From: Streptomyces sp. GQFP
GTDB lineage: Bacteria > Actinomycetota > Actinomycetes > Streptomycetales > Streptomycetaceae
Reading direction: 5' to 3'
Assembly (NCBI RefSeq): GCF_021545335.1
Contig: NZ_CP089312.1
Location: forward strand, 4,216,001-4,280,000
DNA: 64,000 nt
Below the pieces are notes generated by a model. That model was not told the DNA's origin. It saw only the letters and a program-made list of their open reading frames with translations, and did no database searches. Each line of letters begins with the position of its first letter. Position 1 is the stretch's first letter. A program made the translations under genes and the position numbers. Shown piece by piece: positions 48,835-57,525 of this stretch.

Positions 48835-49302
48835 ATGAACGAGACACCGCGCTGGCTCACCGCGGCGGAGGGGCATGCCTGGCGCAGTTTCGTCGACATG
48901 CAGGGCAAGCTCCTCGGACGTCTGGGACGCCAACTCCAGGCCGACTCCAACCTGTCCACCGCCGACTACACAGTCCTGGCCCACCTCAGCGACGCGCCCG
49001 ACGGCCGACTGCGCTTCCTGGAACTGGCCAAGGCGGTGGAGTGGGAGAAGAGCCGGATGTCCCACCACATCGGCCGGATGACCAAGCGGGGCCTGGTCAT
49101 CCGGGAGGAGTGCCTGGACGACGGACGTGGATTCTTCGCGGTCATCACTCCGGCCGGCCGCGAGGCCATCACAGCCGCCGCGCCCCTCCACGTCGAAGCC
49201 GTGCGCCGACTGGCCATCGACCACCTCACCCCCGAGGAGATCAGCATGCTCGGCCGGATCTCGGACCGCATCCTCGACCAGCTGGAAAAGGACTCCTCCT
49301 GA
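48835..49302 (+). CDS. MarR-family regulator
   Basis: Regulator of 155 residues. The fold is seen in STADYTVLAHLSDAPDGRLR, ELAKAVEWEKSRMSHHIGRM and TKRGLVIREECLDDGRGFFA. It is related to the neighbouring gene at 48249 but not a close copy, and starts 28 bp after it on its own promoter with a similar operator. Cross-regulation between the two is likely. The ligand is unknown. Confidence 0.92.
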   Translation: MNETPRWLTAAEGHAWRSFVDMQGKLLGRLGRQLQADSNLSTADYTVLAHLSDAPDGRLRFLELAKAVEWEKSRMSHHIGRMTKRGLVIREECLDDGRGFFAVITPAGREAITAAAPLHVEAVRRLAIDHLTPEEISMLGRISDRILDQLEKDSS

Positions 49303-49458
49303 CCAGGTGGTGACGTTGAGCGCTGAACGGCAGTAAGTCCTGGGTAGGCCTGCCGGCACGCAACTGCCCAGTCCTCACGAGGTGTTGTTCTGCCCCGGCG
49401 GGCCGGCCGGTCGCCCCGGCGCTGCCGAGGGCGAGGCCGGCCCGGGAGATCGTGCTCG

Positions 49459-50283
49459 TCAGCCGACGTAGTCCCAGGTGGAGGGGTCCTCGCCGATGCG
49501 GGTGCCGGTGTCGAGGGTGTCGATGGCAGCCAGGTCCTCGGCGTCGAGCTCGAAGTCGAAGACGTCGAGGTTCTCGGCGATCCGGGTGGGCGTGGCGGAC
49601 TTCGGGATGACGATGTTGCCGAGCTGTATGTGCCAGCGGAGCACGATCTGCGCGGGCGTCTTCGCGTGCTTGGCGGCGATGCCGGCGAGTGCCGGGTCCT
49701 CCAGGAGGCCCTTGCCCTGGCCGAGCGGGGACCAGGCTTCGGTGGCGATGTTGTGGGCGGCGTGGAAGGCGCGCAGCTCGGCCTGCGGGAAGTTGGGGTG
49801 CAGTTCGATCTGGTTGACGGCCGGGACGATGGAGCCCTCGTCGAGGAGGTGCTGGAGCTGGGCGACGGGGAAGTTGGAGACGCCGATGGCCTTGGTACGG
49901 CCGTCGGCGTAGAGCTTCTCGAAGGCGCGCCAGGTGTCGGGGTAGAGGCCGCGGGCGGGCAGCGGCCAGTGGATCAGGTAGAGGTCGACGTGGTCGAGCC
50001 CGAGCTTGTCCAGCGAGGCGTCGAAGGCGCGCAGGGTGGAGTCGTAGCCCTGGTCGGCGTTCCAGAGTTTGGAGGTGACGAAGAGTTCCTCGCGGGGCAC
50101 GCCGGAGGCGGCGATGGCCCCTCCGATCTCCTTCTCGTTTCCGTAGATCGCGGCGGTGTCGATGCCGCGGTAGCCGGCTTCGAGGGCGGTGGTGACGGCC
50201 TCGGCGGGGACCGGCCAGGTGCCGAAACCGAGCTGCGGCAGCCGGACGCCGTTGTTCAGGGTGATGACGGGGACGTTGCTCAT
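49459..50283 (-). CDS. Aldo/keto reductase (2,5-diketo-D-gluconate reductase-like)
   Basis: NADPH-dependent AKR of 274 residues. The signature NNGVRLPQLGFGTWPVP, catalytic Asp-Tyr in YRGIDTAAIYGNEKEIG, Lys in VTSKLWNADQGYD and His in VDLYLIHWPLPARG are all present, as is the C-terminal NADP motif IVIPKSATPTRIAENL. Length is normal. It reduces aldehydes or ketones. It is downstream of the MDMPI-fold gene at 50446, same direction. Confidence 0.95.
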   Translation of the reverse strand: MSNVPVITLNNGVRLPQLGFGTWPVPAEAVTTALEAGYRGIDTAAIYGNEKEIGGAIAASGVPREELFVTSKLWNADQGYDSTLRAFDASLDKLGLDHVDLYLIHWPLPARGLYPDTWRAFEKLYADGRTKAIGVSNFPVAQLQHLLDEGSIVPAVNQIELHPNFPQAELRAFHAAHNIATEAWSPLGQGKGLLEDPALAGIAAKHAKTPAQIVLRWHIQLGNIVIPKSATPTRIAENLDVFDFELDAEDLAAIDTLDTGTRIGEDPSTWDYVG

Positions 50284-50445
50284 GATCAGGTGATCCTCAG
50301 GTTGTTCGTATCGGCGGCTGTCATACGGGACTCACGACGGCGGGCAGCGCCCCTGGGGCCGAGTGCGGCCGGTTCGGCACCCCGGGCTCCGCGTCCCACG
50401 CCGAGGTGTGGCGTGGGAGAGGCCGGTGGAGTCCTGGCGCCCGGG

Positions 50446-51240
50446 TCAGAAGCCGGGGAAGACCCGGCGCAGGTCGTCGAGGGTGATGGTGTCCCCGGTG
50501 AGTGCCACCGTCGACGGGGTGTACCGAGGGGCGTGGCGGCCGGTGACCAGGCGGAGCCACCACTCGGCGGGGGCGGTGAGGACGCCGTCGGACTCGGAGG
50601 GTTCGTCGGTGAGTGCGACCGCGTCGTGCAGTGCGAGTCCGAAAGAGCGCTCCGGGGAGGTGAGCCGCACCGCGAGGGTCGCCCGGCGGCCGTCCAGGGC
50701 GTCGATCCTGCTGACGTGCCCGATGAGGATGGCGAGTGTGTCGAACAGCAGCTCGGTCGCGGCCGGGGCCAGCGTCGCCGCCGGGTCGAAGGTGGCCTCG
50801 ACGTCCCAGGAGTGGTGGGCGAACTCGTTGAGCCGCAGGCCACCGGAGGTGGCGACGTCCACCGGCGCGGGCAGGAATCCCAGGTCGATACGGAGGTCTG
50901 CCCTGGTCCGGGCGTCGAGGTCCTCGTAGCGGCGCACCAGGGCTTCGTCGGCGGTCAGGAAGCCCTCGGCGCGCTCGGCGGGTGACATCGCGTCCCACCG
51001 CGCCCAGACGGTCTTGTTGAAGTCCCCGCCGGGGTTGCCGGTGCCGTTCAGAGCGCCTTCGAGGGTGGCGAGGCCGATCTCGGCGCCGCTGCCCAGGTGG
51101 CTCAGGACCTGCGACACGTCCCATTCCGATGCGGCGGAGGGGCGGGTGAGGTCGTCGGCGGCGAAGCCTCGTACCAGCTCGGCGAGTGCGTCATGGCCGC
51201 TGCGCAGGGCGTTGATCGTCTGGTCGGCGCGTTCGGTCAT
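50446..51240 (-). CDS. Maleylpyruvate isomerase-fold (mycothiol-dependent) protein
   Basis: Protein of 264 residues of the MDMPI superfamily, like the one at 22471 but only distantly similar. AASEWDVSQVLSHLGSGAEI holds a first His and NEFAHHSWDVEATFDP the further His ligands (about 144-150). A C-terminal beta domain follows (RRATLAVRLTSPERSFGLAL). Mycothiol-dependent detoxification is the family theme. It is divergent from the MarR gene at 51442, with a strong inverted repeat between, so that regulator probably controls it and the aldo/keto reductase. Confidence 0.9.
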   Translation of the reverse strand: MTERADQTINALRSGHDALAELVRGFAADDLTRPSAASEWDVSQVLSHLGSGAEIGLATLEGALNGTGNPGGDFNKTVWARWDAMSPAERAEGFLTADEALVRRYEDLDARTRADLRIDLGFLPAPVDVATSGGLRLNEFAHHSWDVEATFDPAATLAPAATELLFDTLAILIGHVSRIDALDGRRATLAVRLTSPERSFGLALHDAVALTDEPSESDGVLTAPAEWWLRLVTGRHAPRYTPSTVALTGDTITLDDLRRVFPGF

Positions 51241-51374
51241 CGGTGGTCTCCAGGTATGTGTCGGGATCCGACGGGTCTCGTGCGGGATCCGACGGTCTTA
51301 TGAGGGCGCACGAGCTGCGGGCGAAGGGCTGGCAAGCGAATTCGCCACCGCACACCGCACCGTTCCGGGCGCAA

Positions 51375-51423
51375 CGCTTGACGCTTCAACTAAGCTAGGC
51401 GGGACTAGTTGAAGCGTCAAGCG
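51375..51423. promoter_or_regulatory. Long 18-bp inverted repeat operator, divergent MDMPI / marR
   Basis: Perfect 18-bp arms at 51375-51392 and 51406-51423 are separated by 13 bp. Each arm contains TTGACGCTTCAA, itself near-palindromic and related to GTTGACGCATCAAC at 45962. TATACT at 51430-51435 lies 6 bp before ATG 51442, and the right arm covers the -35 region. This is a two-site MarR operator. Confidence 0.85.
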
Positions 51424-51441
51424 ATTGCCTATACTCGTCTC

Positions 51442-51963
51442 ATGGACCGGACCGACGGGCACGCCGACGCCGATGCGATGAAGGCCGCTCCCCGGTGTCT
51501 GGCCGGGGACGAGCGGGACGCCTGGATCTCACTCGCGGGCGTCCTCCTCAAGCTGCCGGCCGCGCTGGACACCCGGTTGCAGCGCGAGGCGGGCCTGTCC
51601 CACTTCGAGTACCTGGTCCTGGCCGGGCTGTCCGAATCCCCGGGGGAGACGCTTCGCATGAGCGACCTCGCCGTCCTCGCCAGGGCCTCGCTGTCCCGGC
51701 TGTCGCACGTGGTCAAGCGGCTGGAGCAGCGCGGCTGGGTCCGCCGCGAGATCTGCAGTCAGGACGCCCGCTGCACCAACGCCATCCTCACCGACGAGGG
51801 ACAGGCCAAGATGGCCGCCTCCACCCCGGGATACGTCGAAACCGTCCGAGACCTCGTGATCGACGCCCTCACCCCCACCCAGCTCCGCCAGCTGCACGCC
51901 ATCACGGAGGAGATCCTCGGCCGCATCGAGCCGGACGGCGGCTGCGCGAACACCAGGCCCTGA
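51442..51963 (+). CDS. MarR-family regulator
   Basis: Regulator of 173 residues from ATG 51442, which follows a perfect -10 (TATACT) by 6 bp and so is probably leaderless; an upstream TTG at 51409 is possible. The wHTH is in LSHFEYLVLAGLSESPGETL, LAVLARASLSRLSHVVKRLE and QRGWVRREICSQDARCTNAI. The two Cys in the wing (EICSQDARC) could sense oxidants or electrophiles. It is related to the MarR protein at 48249. A long inverted repeat upstream is the likely binding site. Confidence 0.92.
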   Translation: MDRTDGHADADAMKAAPRCLAGDERDAWISLAGVLLKLPAALDTRLQREAGLSHFEYLVLAGLSESPGETLRMSDLAVLARASLSRLSHVVKRLEQRGWVRREICSQDARCTNAILTDEGQAKMAASTPGYVETVRDLVIDALTPTQLRQLHAITEEILGRIEPDGGCANTRP

Positions 51964-52061
51964 CAGGCGCGGGCGGCGGCCGGACTCCGCCGGAGCCGGT
52001 GACCGGACGGTCAGGCATACCCCGGCTGTGAACGGGCGCCGGGTCCTGTGGCAGCGGCGCC

Positions 52062-52312
52062 ATGGCGACCATGGGACCCACGTGGGGCCGGCACTCCGAG
52101 GAGTGGGTCATCCACTTCACCCTCAGGCCCGACGACCCGGAACGCTTCGACAAAGAAGCGACCCTTCCCCGGCTGCGCGCGCTCCTGAAGCTGCCCGACC
52201 TCGAACTGACCGTGCACACCGTCAGCCACTGGATCCTCGAAGGCGTGCCGGCCGACCGGTACCGGATCGGTCGGGTCCACCTCGCGGGCGACGCCGCGCA
52301 CATCAACAGCTA
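52062..52312 (+). pseudogene. Fragment of an FAD-dependent aromatic hydroxylase
   Basis: EEWVIHFTLRPDDPERFDKE, LTVHTVSHWILEGVPADRYR and IGRVHLAGDAAH match the middle of PheA/UbiH-type flavin monooxygenases; GDAAH is the second FAD motif. The N-terminal Rossmann part and the C-terminal third are missing, and the frame loses similarity right after GDAAH, at the stop codon of the enoyl-CoA hydratase gene. It is a relic at a rearrangement point. Confidence 0.75.
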
Positions 52313-52314
52313 CG

Positions 52315-53097
52315 TCAAGGCGCAGAGGGAGCCGGGCTGCTCGGGGTGGGGGCGAACCGGGCGAGGAAGTCGTGGAACCGCTCGCCGTTGACCGAGGAGG
52401 CCTGGGCCCAGGACTCGAACTCGAGCACGGTCGCCAGGCTCGCTTCCGTGGACATCGTCACCGCCCGCTTCATGTTCCGCAGCATCCCTAGCTCGCGGCC
52501 GGCGTAGACCTTGGCCATCTCCTGGGCCGTCCCGACGGGATCGTCCGAGAGCCGGGTGACGAGACCCAGGCGGGCGGCCTCGGTCCCGCTGAGGCGATCG
52601 GCGCTGAGTATCACGTCGAGGGCCTTGCCCGGGCCGAGCCGCCGTGTCAGCAACCAGCTGCAGCCGCCTCCCGGGTGCAGGCCGATCTCGGCGAACGTGA
52701 CGGCGAACGACGCGTCGGGCGCCGCGACGACGACGTCACAGGCGAGAGCGATGTTCACGCCGGCGCCGACCGCCTGGCCGTGCACGGCCGCGATGGACGG
52801 GATCGTGAGGTCCGTGATGCCCAGGAAGCTCGCGTAGACCTGCTTGAGATCGTCGCGGATCGCCGCGGGTGCGCGGGTGGGATCGCCGAAGAGGCTGGAG
52901 AGATCGGCCCCGGCGCAGAACGACCGTCCGTTGCCGCTCACCACCAGGACCCGCGCGTCCCGGTCGTCGCGGACCTCACGGACCGCGGCGGCCATCTCCG
53001 CGAGCATCGTGGTGTCGAGGGCGTTGCGGCGCTGGGGCGCGTCGAGGGTCAGGTGGCGGATGCCGCCGTCGTCACTGGTCAGTCGGATGTCAGCCAC
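52315..53097 (-). CDS. Enoyl-CoA hydratase/isomerase
   Basis: Crotonase-fold enzyme of 260 residues from GTG 53097 (GGGAGAG upstream). The oxyanion-hole segments are SGNGRSFCAGADLSSLFGD and IAAVHGQAVGAGVNIALACD. At the catalytic positions the sequence reads TFAEIGLHPGGGCSWLLTRR, so one Glu is kept (FAEIGL) and the second is replaced by Gly, as in some hydratases with altered chemistry and in isomerases. It begins the CoA-catabolic cluster with the thiolase just upstream. Confidence 0.92.
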   Translation of the reverse strand: MADIRLTSDDGGIRHLTLDAPQRRNALDTTMLAEMAAAVREVRDDRDARVLVVSGNGRSFCAGADLSSLFGDPTRAPAAIRDDLKQVYASFLGITDLTIPSIAAVHGQAVGAGVNIALACDVVVAAPDASFAVTFAEIGLHPGGGCSWLLTRRLGPGKALDVILSADRLSGTEAARLGLVTRLSDDPVGTAQEMAKVYAGRELGMLRNMKRAVTMSTEASLATVLEFESWAQASSVNGERFHDFLARFAPTPSSPAPSAP

Positions 53098-53152
53098 TGG
53101 TATCTCTCCCAAAGGGGTCGTCGGACGGTCGTGCGGGTCCTGGGGGCGGTGC

Positions 53153-54313
53153 TCAGGCGGCCGTGAGGACGACCGCGCTCGCCATCCCGCCGCCCGCGCA
53201 CATCGCGGCGACGGCGGTGCCCCCACCCCGCCTGCGCAGCTCGTGGGCGAGGGTGGTGACCATGCGCGCGCCGGTGGCGGCGACGGGGTGTCCGAGCGAG
53301 CACCCGCTCCCGAACGGGTTGACGATCGACTCGTCGAGCCCGAGTGTCCGGCAGGCGGCGATCGGGACGGAGGCGAACGCCTCGTTGATCTCCCACAGGT
53401 CGATGTCGGCGGGTGTCAGGCCGACGCGGTCCAGGGCCTTGAGGACGGCCGCCGGGACGGCGGTGCCGGTCTGGGCGGGATCGACGCCGACGGAGGCGCC
53501 GGTGACGATCCTGGCCAGCACCGGCAGGCCGTGGGCGGCGGCCACGTCCGAGCGCGCGACCAGCACGGCCGCCGCCGCGTCGTTGATCCCGCTGGCGTTG
53601 CCGGCGGTGATGCTGAAGCCCTCGATCTCCGGGTGGAGCACCCGCAGGGACGCGAGCTTGTCGGCGCTGGTCGAGGCCCGGGGGTGCTCGTCGACGGAGA
53701 AGTCGGTCACCGATCCGTCCTCCCCCTTGAGGTGGAGGGCCACGAGCTCGTCGTCGAACTGCCCGTCCGCGATCGCCGCGACCGCACGCCGATGCGAGCG
53801 CAGCGCCCAGGCGTCCTGCTCCTCGCGGCTGATGCCCTGGGTGCGCGCGGCGTTCCACCCGACCGTGATCGACATGTCGTCGGCGGGGGCGTCGGGAGTG
53901 GGGCGGTGCGACTCGAACAGCCATGGCCGGTCGGGGTGGGCGCGGTTCATCGGGACCGGGGCCGTCGACGAGGACTGCACGCCGCCGGCGACGACGGCGC
54001 GGTCGCCGAGGTGGAGACCGGCCGCGGCGGTGATGATGCCGCTGAGCCCACCCGCGCAGTGCCGGTTGACCGCGAGCCCCGGCACCTGGGTCATCCCGGC
54101 TTCGAGGGCGGCGTACCGGGCGATGACGCCGCCGCCGTGGAGCGACTCGGCGAGCACCACGTCGTCGACCAGGTCGCGCGCGATGCCGGCGGACCGCAGC
54201 ACCGCCTGCAGCACCGGGACTGCCAGGTCGGCGGGTTCCGTGGCGCGGAGCGTGCCCTTGAAGGCCGTCCCGATCGGGGTGCGGTGTGCGGCGACGATGA
54301 CGGCGTCAGGCAT
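53153..54313 (-). CDS. Acetyl-CoA acetyltransferase/thiolase
   Basis: Thiolase of 386 residues. The nucleophile Cys is in NRHCAGGLSGIITAA (about residue 87), the His in WEINEAFASVPIAACRTLGL, and the base Cys in AMCAGGGMAS near the C-terminus; NPFGSGCSLGHPVAATGARM is the standard C-terminal active-site block. It cleaves 3-ketoacyl-CoA, probably the last step of the pathway here. A GAACG-GT-CGTTC palindrome (54357-54368) lies upstream, shared with the divergent VOC gene and matching one upstream of the thioesterase at 59950. Confidence 0.94.
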   Translation of the reverse strand: MPDAVIVAAHRTPIGTAFKGTLRATEPADLAVPVLQAVLRSAGIARDLVDDVVLAESLHGGGVIARYAALEAGMTQVPGLAVNRHCAGGLSGIITAAAGLHLGDRAVVAGGVQSSSTAPVPMNRAHPDRPWLFESHRPTPDAPADDMSITVGWNAARTQGISREEQDAWALRSHRRAVAAIADGQFDDELVALHLKGEDGSVTDFSVDEHPRASTSADKLASLRVLHPEIEGFSITAGNASGINDAAAAVLVARSDVAAAHGLPVLARIVTGASVGVDPAQTGTAVPAAVLKALDRVGLTPADIDLWEINEAFASVPIAACRTLGLDESIVNPFGSGCSLGHPVAATGARMVTTLAHELRRRGGGTAVAAMCAGGGMASAVVLTAA

Positions 54314-54356
54314 GGCGACTCCTCGGCTCGGGTTTGACATAGTAGCCACAAGAAGA

Positions 54357-54368
54357 GAACGGTCGTTC
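54357..54368. promoter_or_regulatory. TetR-type operator, divergent thiolase / VOC promoter
   Basis: GAACGGTCGTTC is a 12-bp palindrome with two central bases. TTGACA at 54334-54339 lies 17 bp upstream, so the operator covers the -10 position of the rightward promoter. The same motif, GAACGATCGTTC, is at 59902-59913 beside a TetR gene. Confidence 0.7.
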
Positions 54369-54422
54369 ACGTCGAGGTGTCGTCCGACCCTCGCTCCGAC
54401 CGTCAGGAGAGGTGGACCGGGG

Positions 54423-55361
54423 ATGTATGACGCCCTTGTGTCGGCGGACATCGTGACCGCGCGGCCCGACGAGGAAGCGCGGGTCCTGATCGACCTGTTC
54501 GGCCTGCCGGAGCCCCGCCCACAGGCGTATCTGGAGCCCGAGGGGCACGGATTCCGTGCCGTGTGGCTGCGGATCCGACCGTCGCTCAAGCACGCTCCCA
54601 CCCGTATCGAGCTGATCGGGCACCGCCCCAGGGCCGAGGCTCACGACTACGTCGAGGAGCGCGTCCTCGCCCAGGGCGACCGTCCGGTCCGCACGCATGC
54701 GACCGTTCTCGCCGGAGATGTCGAGGCGGTCCTCGACCGGCTCCGTCGCGGCCGGGTCCGTCACCGGGTCACGCCCCCGTCGGAGGACTTCGACTTCCCG
54801 CGCGTATGGGTCGGCGTCACGGACGACGACCCGTTCGGATACGACCCGGGCACCGACGCGGGTCTGTGGACCGAGGTGGTGCCGACCGCGCACTCCGGGG
54901 TCCCGGTCCGGCCGGCCGAGGAGGAGGCGCCGGCCGGCCTCCTGGACCGCGTCGTGGCGAGACGTTTCCTGGTCGTCGACGCGGAGGCGTCCGCGCGGAC
55001 GCTCGAGTCGAACCTCGGGCTGGTGGCGACATCGGTCACGCGCGGGCGGGACTCGGTGGTGGCGACGTACGAGATGGCGATGTCGCGCAGCGCGAGCCTC
55101 GAACTCGTCCAGCCGCTCGACGCCGACAGCGACCTCGGCCGGTACGCCGGGCAGTGGGGCCCGGGGCCGCACGCCATCGTGCTCGGGAGCGGCGACCTCG
55201 CCGGCGTCGAGGCGGACCTCGCCTCCCGCGGCGCCGGGGTCGCCCGGGTCTCCAGGGGGCCCGGGGACGAACGCCTCCTCGTGGCCGCCAAGGCGACGGG
55301 GGGCGTGCCCTTCGAGGTGGTCGCGGTGAGCGGTCGTACCGGCCCTGGCCGCTCTTCATAG
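54423..55361 (+). CDS. Two-domain VOC (glyoxalase/dioxygenase-fold) protein
   Basis: Protein of 312 residues with two vicinal-oxygen-chelate-like halves (about 1-165 and 175-312). MYDALVSADIVTARPDEEAR and RTHATVLAGDVEAVLDRLRR belong to the first, and ARRFLVVDAEASARTLESNL with ATYEMAMSRSASLELVQPLD to the second. Metal ligands are not obvious, so it may be a binding protein or a lyase with an unusual site. It opens the rightward catabolic operon, 21 bp before an acyl-CoA dehydrogenase gene. Substrate unknown. Confidence 0.75.
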   Translation: MYDALVSADIVTARPDEEARVLIDLFGLPEPRPQAYLEPEGHGFRAVWLRIRPSLKHAPTRIELIGHRPRAEAHDYVEERVLAQGDRPVRTHATVLAGDVEAVLDRLRRGRVRHRVTPPSEDFDFPRVWVGVTDDDPFGYDPGTDAGLWTEVVPTAHSGVPVRPAEEEAPAGLLDRVVARRFLVVDAEASARTLESNLGLVATSVTRGRDSVVATYEMAMSRSASLELVQPLDADSDLGRYAGQWGPGPHAIVLGSGDLAGVEADLASRGAGVARVSRGPGDERLLVAAKATGGVPFEVVAVSGRTGPGRSS

Positions 55362-55382
55362 TTTTGAGATACGTTGTTTCAC

Positions 55383-56519
55383 ATGGATCTGAGCGAGAGC
55401 CCGCGGGACGGGCAGTTCCGCCTCGAAGCGCGCGACTGGCTGGCGAGCCACAAGCCGGACCGGCCGCTGGGATCGCCCGACACGGCCGACGGGTTCTCCC
55501 GCAACCGTGAGTGGGAGCGACAGCTCTTCGAGGCCGGCTGGGCGGCGGTCTCCTGGCCCGTCGAGTACGGCGGGCGGGGGCTTGGCCTGTGGGAGTGGAT
55601 GATCTTCGAGGAGGAGTACTTCGCCGCCGGGCTCGGCCCGCGTGCCGCGCAGAACGGCCTCTTCCTGCTCGCTCCGTCGCTGTTCGAGTTCGGCACCGAC
55701 GCCCAGAAGGCGGAGCTCCTGCCGCGCATCGCCGGCGTCGAGGACATGTGGGCCCAGGGGTGGTCCGAGCCGGAGGCGGGCAGCGACCTCGCCGGGATCC
55801 GGGTCCGCGCCGACCGTGACGACGAGGCCGGGGGCTGGCGGGTCAACGGTCAGAAGACCTGGAGCACCCGCGCCCCCTTCTGCGACCGTCTCTTCGCGAT
55901 CGTACGCACCGAGGCCGGCTCCACCCGTCACCGCGGCCTGAGCTACCTGCTGATGGACCTGCACGCTCCCGGGGTCACGGTGCGACCCGTGGAGAAGCTG
56001 GGCCGGGAGGTCGGGTTCGGCGAGATCTTCTTCGACGACGTGTTCGTGCCCGACGCCGACGTGCTCGGCGGTGCCGGCAACGGCTGGAAGGTCGCGATGG
56101 CGACGACCGGCTCCGAGCGCGGACTGATCCTGCGCTCGCCGGGACGCTTCGTCGCGGCGGCCGACCGCCTCGTGGATCTCTACCGCGGCCAGAAGGCCCC
56201 CTCCGGAGCATCCAGAGCGGCCGTGACCGACGCCTGGATCGCGGCTCAGGCCTACCGGTTCTCGTCCATGAAGACGGTGACCAAGCTCGCCGACGGCGGG
56301 TCGATCGGGGCCGAGTCGAGCGGCAACAAGATCTTCTGGTCCGAGATGGACGTCCACATGCACGAGACGGCGCTCGACCTGCTGGGCGAGGAGGCCGAGC
56401 TGGACGGGCCGTGGTCGCACGGCTTCATCACCTCGATGGCCACGCCCATATTCGCCGGCACCAACGAGGTCCAGCGCAACATCATCGCCGAGCGCGTGCT
56501 CGGCCTGCCGAGGAGCTGA
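55383..56519 (+). CDS. Acyl-CoA dehydrogenase (first of a heteromeric pair)
   Basis: Flavoenzyme of 378 residues. WAQGWSEPEAGSDLAGIRVR is the FAD-binding strand signature and WSTRAPFCDRLFAIVRTEAG the following one; the C-terminal FAGTNEVQRNIIAERVLGLP motif is intact. A Glu base is not obvious at the usual place, and the shorter partner encoded 1 bp downstream suggests an alpha2beta2 enzyme, as in actinobacterial steroid side-chain dehydrogenases (FadE-type). Its ATG has no ribosome binding site; a TTTTGAGATACG motif lies just upstream. Confidence 0.92.
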   Translation: MDLSESPRDGQFRLEARDWLASHKPDRPLGSPDTADGFSRNREWERQLFEAGWAAVSWPVEYGGRGLGLWEWMIFEEEYFAAGLGPRAAQNGLFLLAPSLFEFGTDAQKAELLPRIAGVEDMWAQGWSEPEAGSDLAGIRVRADRDDEAGGWRVNGQKTWSTRAPFCDRLFAIVRTEAGSTRHRGLSYLLMDLHAPGVTVRPVEKLGREVGFGEIFFDDVFVPDADVLGGAGNGWKVAMATTGSERGLILRSPGRFVAAADRLVDLYRGQKAPSGASRAAVTDAWIAAQAYRFSSMKTVTKLADGGSIGAESSGNKIFWSEMDVHMHETALDLLGEEAELDGPWSHGFITSMATPIFAGTNEVQRNIIAERVLGLPRS

Positions 56520-56520
56520 C

Positions 56521-57525
56521 ATGCGCTTCGCACGCACCGACGAGCAGCAGTTCTTCGCCGAGGTCGTGGCCGGTCTGAGTGCCCGGCTGGCCGGTCCCGA
56601 CGAGGTACGCCGGGCCTGGGCACCCGCGTCCGACGAGCCGGCCGGCGCGGCTCTCTGGGCCGCCCTCGACGACGTCGGCCTGCTCTCCCTCCTCGCCCCG
56701 GACGGGGGTGGGAGCGAGCTGGAACTGGTCAGCGCCATCGAGGAGCTGGGCCGGGCCTGCACCCCCGGGCCCGTGGTCGAGCACGCGGCGGTCGCCGTGC
56801 CTCTCCTGGCGGCACTGGCACCGGAGCTGCTCGCCGACACATCGGGGGTCTTCACGGCCAGTACCTCCGACCTGGTGCCGTACGCCGCGCGGGCGTCCGG
56901 CGTCCTGCTCCTCGAGGACGAGCGGCTGCTGCTCGTGGAAGGGTCGGCACTGGACGCCGCGGCCTCCGTGGTGGACTCGCTCGACGGCTCCCGCATGCTC
57001 GTGCGGATCTCGCCGGACCAGCGCGCGGGAGCCAGGGTGCTGGCGTCCGGGGCCGAGGTGGCCGCCCAACTGGCCCGTGCCCGTGACCGCGCGGCGCTCT
57101 GCACCGCCGCCCTGCTGGTCGGGCTGTCGGCCCGCGCGATCGAGATGACCGTCGACTACGACAAGGTGCGCCTCCAGTTCGGTGTCCCGGTGGGCAGCTT
57201 CCAGGCGGTCAAGCACCAGTTGGCCAACGCCCATGTCGCCGTCGAGTTCGCGCGGCCGCTCGTCGAGGCGGCCGCCTGGGCGATGAGCACGGACGCACCG
57301 GACGCGTCGCGGCTCTGCTCGATGGCGAAGGTGAGCGCCAACAAGGCGGGCCGGCTGGCCGCCAAGACCTCGCTGCAGTGCCACGGCGCGATCGGGTACA
57401 CCATGGAGGCCGACCTGCATCTCTACCTGATGCGGATCTGGAGCCTTCTCAACGCGTGGGGCGGCACCGACGAGCATCGCGAGCGGGTGGCCCGCGACCT
57501 GCTCGACGCCCCGGTGGCGTCATGA
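56521..57525 (+). CDS. Acyl-CoA dehydrogenase-like second subunit
   Basis: Protein of 334 residues, ATG 56521 directly after the stop of the preceding gene. MRFARTDEQQFFAEVVAGLS starts an ACAD fold, but the FAD-binding middle is reduced (DEPAGAALWAALDDVGLLSL; about 70 residues shorter than usual). The C-terminal helical domain is normal (RLQFGVPVGSFQAVKHQLAN; SLQCHGAIGYTMEADLHLYL). This asymmetry is characteristic of the small partner of heterotetrameric ACADs, which keeps only half of the flavin site. Confidence 0.9.
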   Translation: MRFARTDEQQFFAEVVAGLSARLAGPDEVRRAWAPASDEPAGAALWAALDDVGLLSLLAPDGGGSELELVSAIEELGRACTPGPVVEHAAVAVPLLAALAPELLADTSGVFTASTSDLVPYAARASGVLLLEDERLLLVEGSALDAAASVVDSLDGSRMLVRISPDQRAGARVLASGAEVAAQLARARDRAALCTAALLVGLSARAIEMTVDYDKVRLQFGVPVGSFQAVKHQLANAHVAVEFARPLVEAAAWAMSTDAPDASRLCSMAKVSANKAGRLAAKTSLQCHGAIGYTMEADLHLYLMRIWSLLNAWGGTDEHRERVARDLLDAPVAS

